NCBI GenBank assembly: GCA_017521775.1
Contig: JAFXBO010000143.1
Coordinates: 1 to 12,678, forward strand
Direction of reading: 5' to 3'
Length of the DNA stretch: 12,678 bases
From: Clostridia bacterium
GTDB taxonomy: Bacteria > Bacillota > Clostridia > UBA1381
Translations under genes and position numbers: made by a program
Shown here: one piece after another, positions 8,278-12,678 of the stretch
Numbering within the stretch: position 1 is the stretch's first letter
How the letters are laid out: each line of letters starts with the position of its first letter
The notes under the pieces: model-generated
Seen by the model: only the letters and a program-made list of their open reading frames with translations
Databases searched by the model: none
What the model was told of the DNA's origin: nothing

Positions 8278-8303
8278 AAAGAGTGGACTTTCGTCCACTC
8301 TTT
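8278..8303 (-). promoter_or_regulatory. Leader hairpin of the rimP-nusA-infB operon
   Basis: In the minus-strand transcript, AAAGAGTGGAC (8303 to 8293) and GTCCACTCTTT (8288 to 8278) form a perfect 11-bp stem closed by a GAAA tetraloop (8292 to 8289). It begins about 15-20 bases after the predicted transcription start and ends 39 bases before the rimP ATG. A/U-rich stem ends resemble a terminator, but the 3' U run is only three bases, so full termination looks unlikely. The 3' arm segment AAGTCCA can instead pair with TGGACTT (8261 to 8255) beside the ribosome site. NusA is known to autoregulate its operon in some bacteria; a role here is inference. Confidence 0.7.
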
Positions 8304-8326
8304 TGCCCTTTTATTAACTTATACAT

Positions 8327-8355
8327 ATTATACCACAGATGATTACAGAATTCAA
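8327..8355 (-). promoter_or_regulatory. Sigma-A promoter of the rimP-nusA-infB operon
   Basis: The -35 box TTGAAT (8355 to 8350), a 17-base spacer and a perfect -10 box TATAAT (8332 to 8327) preceded by TGG form an extended -10. Transcription should start near 8318-8321, giving a leader of about 80 bases. The -35 box begins only 8 bases after the stop codon of the CBS gene. Confidence 0.85.
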
Positions 8356-8363
8356 GTCTTTTT

Positions 8364-8786
8364 TTATTTTTTTTCACAAAGATATTTCATTATATCGCTT
8401 CTTGTAATTATACCTATAAAATAGTCTCTGTCATCAACCACAGGCACATAGTTTTGTTCGATGGCTCTTGATAAAAGCTTATCCATATCAGCAGTTATCT
8501 TAACAGGAGGATTTTTACCTTTTTTCATTATGTGCGAAACCTTAACATCCTCTAATTTTTCAATTTCGACAGCATAATCCTCAGCTTCTTCTGAGTTTTC
8601 ACCTCTTACTATATACCACAAAAAATTACCCTCACTGACTGTTCCCAAATACTTCCCGTCCTTATCCAAAACAGGAATTGAAGAATATCCGTGATAATTC
8701 ATTTTTTCCAGCCCTTGCCGAGCTGAATAATAGTCATAAATAAATGCAACTTCACTTTTAGGCTTTAAGAAAAATGCAATATTCAT
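8364..8786 (-). CDS. Small two-CBS-domain protein
   Basis: This 140-aa soluble protein consists of a tandem CBS (Bateman) pair and little else. The first CBS motif covers about residues 15-58 (YSARQGLEKMNYHGYSSIPV then DKDGKYLGTVSEGNFLWYIV). The second runs about 87-137 and carries HIMKKGKNPPVKI, YVPVVDDRDYFIGIITRSDI. CBS pairs bind adenine nucleotides (AMP, ATP, SAM, c-di-AMP) and usually regulate a partner. Stand-alone proteins of this size include B. subtilis DarB/CbpB (YkuL), which binds c-di-AMP and controls the Rel (p)ppGpp synthetase; the architecture is similar, but I cannot establish orthology. It follows htpG by 16 bases with a strong GAGGGG ribosome site (5-base spacing) and no visible terminator, so it is probably co-transcribed and heat-inducible. 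No strong terminator is seen after it. The CBS call is firm; the ligand and partner are unknown. Confidence 0.87.
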   Translation of the reverse strand: MNIAFFLKPKSEVAFIYDYYSARQGLEKMNYHGYSSIPVLDKDGKYLGTVSEGNFLWYIVRGENSEEAEDYAVEIEKLEDVKVSHIMKKGKNPPVKITADMDKLLSRAIEQNYVPVVDDRDYFIGIITRSDIMKYLCEKK

Positions 8787-8802
8787 TTTAACCCCTCGCT
8801 AT

Positions 8803-10635
8803 TTATATAAGCTTTTGTAAAATAGTGTTATTTCTCTCTACAAATTTTGTCATAGACTCTGCACCAAGAGGCTTATTGCAAAGCATTGCCAAATCATAAA
8901 TGTGCTCACATACAAGCTTTTGCATATCCTCATCCATTGTATCAATCTTTTTGATAAGTCCGTTTTCAGTATTTAAAACAAGTGTATAGTCATCATTAAA
9001 CATTCCACTCATTCCTGCAAACTGCTGACCATATGATTTGTAAATCTCCTGCATTCTTCGTGATTCTTCACTCAAAGTCATAATAGCCGGAATATTAGCA
9101 TCACGAAATGCCTTAACACTGATTTTCAAAGCATCATCATTTAAATTCTTCTTGAATTTTTCAATTATTGAATTACTCTTTTCTTCGCTTATTTCTTCAC
9201 CATTTGTCAATTCGTCCGAAATTTTTGCATCTACACGCATAAATTTCACACCGTTTTCTTTTGACTCAATAAATGATATAAAATGTGAATCAATCATTGC
9301 AGGAAGTAGGACCGAGTTTATTCCCTGCTCCTTTAACATCTTGACATACTGTGCCTGCTGAGCCTCATTAGATACATAATAGATTGTTTTATCTTCTTTA
9401 TCTCCGATATAGTCTGTCAATGTAATATAATTTCCATCAACATCCTTATATAACATTATATCCTTAACCTTGTCATAGAACTTTTCATCACGGATGCATC
9501 CATATTTTATAAACATATTGATATCTTCCCAATATGTGTTGAATTTTTCTCTTTCCTTTTTAAAAAGCTCACAAAGCTTGTCTGCAACTTTTTTAGTTAT
9601 ATGCGCAGAAATCTTTTTAACATATCCATCATTTTGCAAAAAGCTTCTTGAAACATTCAACGGTAAATCAGGACAATCAATTGTACCCTTTAATAACATT
9701 AAAAATTCAGGAATAACCTCTTTAACATTATCAGCAACAAACACCTGATTATTATATAATTTTATCTGTCCCTCATTTGTTGCAAATTCGTGATTTAGTT
9801 TAGGGAAATATAAAATACCCTTAAGATTAAATGGAAAATCAACATTTAAATGTATCCAGAACAACGGCTCATTGAAGTCCATAAATACTTTAGTGTAGAA
9901 CTCTTTATACTCTTCGTCTGTGCAATCCCTAGGAGACTTTGCCCATAGAGGATTTATATCATTAATTGGCTTTTGTTCTTCCTCATTTTCTTTATTTTCT
10001 TCATTATTGGCAACTGCTAAATACACCTCAACAGGCAAGAAAGAACAATATTTATTTAATATTTGTCTTAGAGTAAATTCTTCTAAAAATTCTTTACTGT
10101 CCTCTGCAATGAAAAGAGTAATTGTTGTACCTCTTTCTTTTCTTTCTCCCTCACTCATTTCATATTCCATTGAACCATCGCAGAACCACTTTGCAGGCTT
10201 TGCTCCGTCTTTATATGACAAGGAGTCAATCAAGACGCTTGTTGATGGCATAAATGCAGAATAAAAACCAAGTCCGAAATGTCCTATTATTCCCCCATCC
10301 TTTTCATTTTCTTCCTTATATTTTTCCAAAAAATCAGATGCACCTGAAAAAGCAATCTGAGTGATGTATTTATCTATTTCCTCCTCAGTCATTCCGATAC
10401 CATTATCCGAAATTGTGATTGTTTTTGCTTCTTTATCAACAATAACATCAACTCTTAACTTTTCATCTTCTCCAATTTTGGCTTCACCAATGTTTGAAAG
10501 TTTTTTCAACTTTGTTATAGCGTCACAGCCATTTGAAACCAATTCTCTCAAAAATATATCCTTATCTGAATACAACCATTTTTTAATAATCGGAAAAATA
10601 TTTTCTGAATTAACTGAAATATTTCCTTTTGCCAT
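8803..10635 (-). CDS. htpG: Molecular chaperone HtpG (bacterial Hsp90)
   Basis: This 610-aa ATP-dependent chaperone is close to the E. coli length (624). The GHKL ATPase domain shows IFLRELVSNGCDAITKL (27-43, with the catalytic Glu31 and Mg-binding Asn35), DNGIGM (77-82, Asp77 contacting adenine) and the ATP lid GHFGLGFYSAFM (118-129). The middle domain carries the client/ATPase segment LPLNVSRSFLQND, with the conserved Arg that touches ATP. The C-terminal dimerisation domain ends at KLI without an MEEVD tail, as expected in bacteria. ELVSNGCDA replaces the more usual ELISNASDA, a mild change. An acidic run (NNEENKENEEEQK, about 209-221) sits between the N and middle domains, the usual site of the charged linker. 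The start has AGGAG with 9-base spacing. A perfect CIRCE and a consensus promoter lie upstream, so HrcA control is expected. Confidence 0.97.
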   Translation of the reverse strand: MAKGNISVNSENIFPIIKKWLYSDKDIFLRELVSNGCDAITKLKKLSNIGEAKIGEDEKLRVDVIVDKEAKTITISDNGIGMTEEEIDKYITQIAFSGASDFLEKYKEENEKDGGIIGHFGLGFYSAFMPSTSVLIDSLSYKDGAKPAKWFCDGSMEYEMSEGERKERGTTITLFIAEDSKEFLEEFTLRQILNKYCSFLPVEVYLAVANNEENKENEEEQKPINDINPLWAKSPRDCTDEEYKEFYTKVFMDFNEPLFWIHLNVDFPFNLKGILYFPKLNHEFATNEGQIKLYNNQVFVADNVKEVIPEFLMLLKGTIDCPDLPLNVSRSFLQNDGYVKKISAHITKKVADKLCELFKKEREKFNTYWEDINMFIKYGCIRDEKFYDKVKDIMLYKDVDGNYITLTDYIGDKEDKTIYYVSNEAQQAQYVKMLKEQGINSVLLPAMIDSHFISFIESKENGVKFMRVDAKISDELTNGEEISEEKSNSIIEKFKKNLNDDALKISVKAFRDANIPAIMTLSEESRRMQEIYKSYGQQFAGMSGMFNDDYTLVLNTENGLIKKIDTMDEDMQKLVCEHIYDLAMLCNKPLGAESMTKFVERNNTILQKLI

Positions 10636-10667
10636 TTTTATTCACTCCTGTTTTATTATTCAATATC

Positions 10668-10696
10668 ATTTTAATACTATAACATACATTTGTCAA
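10668..10696 (-). promoter_or_regulatory. Sigma-A promoter of htpG
   Basis: A perfect -35 box TTGACA (10696 to 10691), a 17-base spacer and the -10 box TAAAAT (10673 to 10668) lie between the CIRCE element and the htpG start. The predicted transcription start is near 10660, giving a short leader of about 25 bases that carries AGGAG. Confidence 0.8.
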
Positions 10697-10701
10697 TACA
10701 A

Positions 10702-10732
10702 AATTAGCACTCTTAACAAAAGAGTGCTAATT
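10702..10732 (-). terminator. Possible birA terminator overlapping CIRCE
   Basis: The CIRCE arms extend outward and inward to a 13-bp perfect stem (AATTAGCACTCTT with AAGAGTGCTAATT) around a 5-base loop, about 19 bases after the birA stop. In the minus-strand transcript it is followed by UU and then GUAUUG, a short U tract. The stem is only moderately GC-rich, so termination may be partial; this second role is an inference from structure. Confidence 0.4.
10704..10730 (-). promoter_or_regulatory. CIRCE operator (HrcA binding site) upstream of htpG
   Basis: TTAGCACTC (10704-10712), a 9-base spacer and GAGTGCTAA (10722-10730) match the CIRCE consensus with no mismatch. CIRCE is the binding site of the heat-shock repressor HrcA, normally found before groESL and the hrcA-grpE-dnaK operon. 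Here its near edge is 7 bases upstream of the htpG -35 box and 68 bases separate it from the htpG start codon. The only gene it can plausibly serve is htpG (and the CBS gene behind it), since the other neighbour ends rather than starts here. Confidence 0.96.
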
Positions 10733-10751
10733 CTTTACAAATTATTCATAA

Positions 10752-11537
10752 TTAAGCGTATCCTATACTCCCCCGTATTGATGCTTCTCCCGAAACAATC
10801 ACTTTTTCTTCTTTATCAATTCTCACTAACAATCCACCCTCTGATGTGATATCAAGTGCATATGCATCGGTTTCGGTATTATTCATTATAACCTTAACAT
10901 CCTTTTGAAGTGTTATACAGTTATTCTTATACTTTATAAGTATATCATCAAGACCCTTATTTAAAAATTCAGCATATAAAATATCAAATTCATTTAAGAT
11001 TTCTGCTGCAATCTCAGTTATTTCATAGCCCTTACCAGTTTGAATCCTCAAGGATGTTGCAATATCCTTGATTTCATCGTGAAAAGATGTATTATTGACA
11101 TTTACACCAACACCACATACTACATAATCAATTTTTTCCTCATTGCCTGACATTTCGCAAAGAATTCCTGCAAGCTTTTTATTGTCTAAGATGATATCAT
11201 TAGGCCATTTTATTCCTATGTCAGCATATCCTCTCAACGCATTAAAAACAGCAAGACCAAAAACAAGCGTTATTGAAGAAATTTTTTGAGGACTTATATC
11301 GGGCTTAATTAAAATGCTCATATATAAGGCATTTTCATCATTTGATTGCCAGACTCTTCCACTTCTTCCTCTGCCATCAGTTTGCCTTCCTGCAACAAAT
11401 ACTGTCCCACAAGGATAGTTTTTCTCTCTTTTTGCCAATGCATTTGTTGAGTCTGTTTCTTCAAGATAAACTATATTTTTACCAATGTGGTTAGTTTCGA
11501 GTTGAGGTATTAGTTTTTCACTGAAAAAATCTGACAT
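10752..11537 (-). CDS. birA: Biotin-[acetyl-CoA-carboxylase] ligase (monofunctional)
   Basis: This 261-aa enzyme activates biotin with ATP to biotinyl-AMP and attaches it to a lysine of biotin carboxyl carrier domains (acetyl-CoA, pyruvate or oxaloacetate carboxylases). Catalytic-domain motifs are clear: ETDSTNALAK (27-36), the biotinyl-AMP loop GRGRSGRVW (55-63), KWPNDI (110-115), KLAGILCE (121-128) and GVGVNVN (142-148), followed by the small SH3-like C-terminal domain ending around GEASIRGS. Compared with B. subtilis or E. coli BirA (about 320 aa) it lacks the N-terminal winged-helix DNA-binding domain, so it is a class I ligase that should not act as a biotin repressor. The start has AAGGAG with 7-base spacing, 11 bases after the DUF1015 gene, so the two are probably co-transcribed. 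The region after the stop holds the CIRCE palindrome. Confidence 0.95.
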   Translation of the reverse strand: MSDFFSEKLIPQLETNHIGKNIVYLEETDSTNALAKREKNYPCGTVFVAGRQTDGRGRSGRVWQSNDENALYMSILIKPDISPQKISSITLVFGLAVFNALRGYADIGIKWPNDIILDNKKLAGILCEMSGNEEKIDYVVCGVGVNVNNTSFHDEIKDIATSLRIQTGKGYEITEIAAEILNEFDILYAEFLNKGLDDILIKYKNNCITLQKDVKVIMNNTETDAYALDITSEGGLLVRIDKEEKVIVSGEASIRGSIGYA

Positions 11538-11548
11538 TCACATTCTCC

Positions 11549-12678
11549 TTATTTTATGATTTTCTTCGCCTCAAGATAAAATCTCTTTTCGTGAGCTTCT
11601 CCCATTGAGAAAGTTTTTCTTGGTAATGCACCGTCTTTTATTACAGTTATGAAAAGTTCGTTTTTCTCCATTACAGGCAACAAAAATCCCATATTACCTT
11701 TCATAGTTCCAAGTCTTCTTGTAACATCATCACCATGAATATAATCAACTTCACCGCCATTATTTTTTATGTAATCATCAATAAAATTCTGCAATGTTCC
11801 GACAGGTAAACTGCTTGACGGATTTTTTACATACACTTCTCTTTCTCCTTTTTCGCTGACTGCAACAAATTTTTGTGCACCATTATCTGTATATGAAGTT
11901 TCATAATATTTCTCAAGTTCATTATAAAATTTATCTTCATCAACATTAAACATAACTCTGTGAATAGGCTCAAATTCCAGTGATTCATCGTGCAAGTTAA
12001 CAAGCTCACATAGGGCAAATCTTGCAGGATGGTCTTTTTTCTCATCCTCCGATAAATTCTTTTTCAAGTTTTCCCAGCAAGTCTTTGCAGTTGCCAATGA
12101 GTGATTTCCGTCACCAACTGCAAATATAAGTTTTGCATCAGAATTATCACCATATTTTGAAGAATATTCTTCCTCTAAAACATCAAGTGATGAGATAATC
12201 TTGTCTGCTTCTTCATCATCAATTTTATAACCCTCTATATGACCGCCTTTTTTCATAAGTTCAAAATCATATACTTTTTCAAAATTGCTTTTTTTATCCG
12301 ATAAGCTTTCAATAATTGATTTTGTTCTGTCATCAATCAAAATCATAACATGAGGAAGCTCTAACTTTGCATTTTCTCTGATTTTTACTCTTGGTGGAAT
12401 TCTTTCTAAAACTGTTCCCTCGGTAGCTCTCACATATGAGCCAGAACCTTTTGAAAAATCATATTCCTCTAAATCAATCATTCCGACTATTCCGTGTCTT
12501 ATTTTACCGTTTCCAACAGTTCTTTCGACATAAATCAGTGAATTTTTATATTCCTTGAAAATGCCATCATCAATATATTTCTTCATTGTCTTATTGATTT
12601 CTTCTATTCTTCCCTCACCCTCGGATAGATATACCTCAGGAAAAACAATATTTAATGTTGACGGAGAATTTTCGGTTA
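11549..12678 (-). CDS. DUF1015 family protein (N-terminus beyond window)
   Basis: The reading frame is open to the right edge, so the true start lies outside; 375 residues plus the stop are visible of a family usually a little over 400 aa long. An internal ATG at 12586 is not the start: the 30 codons before it (including SPSTLNIVFPEVYLSEGEG) are open, lack a convincing ribosome site before that ATG, and look like the normal family N-terminal region. Hallmarks of DUF1015 are GNGKIRHGIVGMIDLEEYDF, the conserved DGNHSLATAK (about 189-198 of the visible part), DYIHGDDV and the C-terminal GEAHEKRFYLEAKKI. The family has no established biochemical role, though the DGNHS motif suggests a catalytic or metal-binding site. 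I recall it near serine biosynthesis genes in some Clostridia, but those are not in view. birA follows after 11 bases. Confidence 0.88.
   Translation of the reverse strand, partial: TENSPSTLNIVFPEVYLSEGEGRIEEINKTMKKYIDDGIFKEYKNSLIYVERTVGNGKIRHGIVGMIDLEEYDFSKGSGSYVRATEGTVLERIPPRVKIRENAKLELPHVMILIDDRTKSIIESLSDKKSNFEKVYDFELMKKGGHIEGYKIDDEEADKIISSLDVLEEEYSSKYGDNSDAKLIFAVGDGNHSLATAKTCWENLKKNLSEDEKKDHPARFALCELVNLHDESLEFEPIHRVMFNVDEDKFYNELEKYYETSYTDNGAQKFVAVSEKGEREVYVKNPSSSLPVGTLQNFIDDYIKNNGGEVDYIHGDDVTRRLGTMKGNMGFLLPVMEKNELFITVIKDGALPRKTFSMGEAHEKRFYLEAKKIIK

Noticed and set aside
8239..8298. Extended RimP N-terminus from a GTG at 8298
   Set aside because: The GTG lies within the leader hairpin without a ribosome site, while the ATG at 8238 has AAAGGAG at 5 bases and gives the normal RimP length.
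10361..10849. Plus-strand open frame of 162 codons over the htpG 5' end, CIRCE and birA 3' end
   Set aside because: It crosses two well-supported genes and the regulatory region, has no family resemblance, and its composition is that expected of the complement of AT-rich coding sequence.
12584..12586. ATG at 12586 as the start of the DUF1015 gene (345-aa form)
   Set aside because: The frame stays open for all 30 codons to the right edge, no good ribosome site precedes this ATG, and the family normally has additional N-terminal sequence, so the gene is partial rather than short.
1..12678. Search for CRISPR arrays, insertion sequences, tRNA/rRNA genes and riboswitches
   Set aside because: No regularly spaced repeats, transposase motifs or terminal inverted repeats, cloverleaf-like sequence or known riboswitch cores were seen by eye; the window is continuous minus-strand coding sequence with short gaps.

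Overview
The window reads as a low-GC Firmicute chromosome, most likely an anaerobic Clostridia and probably Lachnospiraceae-like. This rests on the AT-rich sequence, the B. subtilis/Clostridia-type gene order rimP-nusA-rnpM-ylxQ-infB-rbfA-nrnA, strong purine-rich Shine-Dalgarno sites, consensus sigma-A promoters and an HrcA/CIRCE operator. A species cannot be named from the sequence alone. Every supported gene lies on the minus strand, so the window is described from its right end (12678) leftwards. It is almost entirely coding: the longest gap is about 125 bases, and both it and the 116-base gap carry regulatory sequence.

Region 1 (12678 to 10752) holds the 3' part of a DUF1015-family gene, cut by the window edge, followed after 11 bases by birA, a biotin-protein ligase without a DNA-binding domain.

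Region 2 (10751 to 8364) is a heat-shock unit. A perfect CIRCE operator (9-base arms, 9-base spacer) and a consensus sigma-A promoter precede htpG (Hsp90). A small protein with two CBS domains follows 16 bases after htpG. The CIRCE sits inside a longer 13-bp palindrome that could also act as the birA terminator.

Region 3 (8363 to 1) is a long translation/RNA operon. It starts at an extended -10 promoter and a leader with an 11-bp GAAA-capped hairpin. The order is rimP (30S maturation), nusA (elongation/termination factor), rnpM (YlxR), an L7Ae-like RNA-binding protein, infB (IF-2), rbfA (30S maturation), nrnA (nanoRNase/pAp phosphatase), trmR and a U32 peptidase-family trhP. The last two are predicted to act in sequence at tRNA wobble uridine (hydroxylation, then O-methylation). 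Most junctions overlap or are only 2 to 18 bases apart, which implies translational coupling. The 5' part of an ABC exporter gene follows trhP by 16 bases and runs off the left edge.

Most of this is conserved housekeeping sequence, and I see no mobile element, CRISPR array, phage gene or defence island. The points worth a second look are the CIRCE placement upstream of the htpG -35 box, the htpG-CBS pairing, the rimP leader, a 13-base tandem duplication that keeps rnpM and ylxQ out of frame with each other, and the wobble-uridine pair in the place where truB-ribF often stands.
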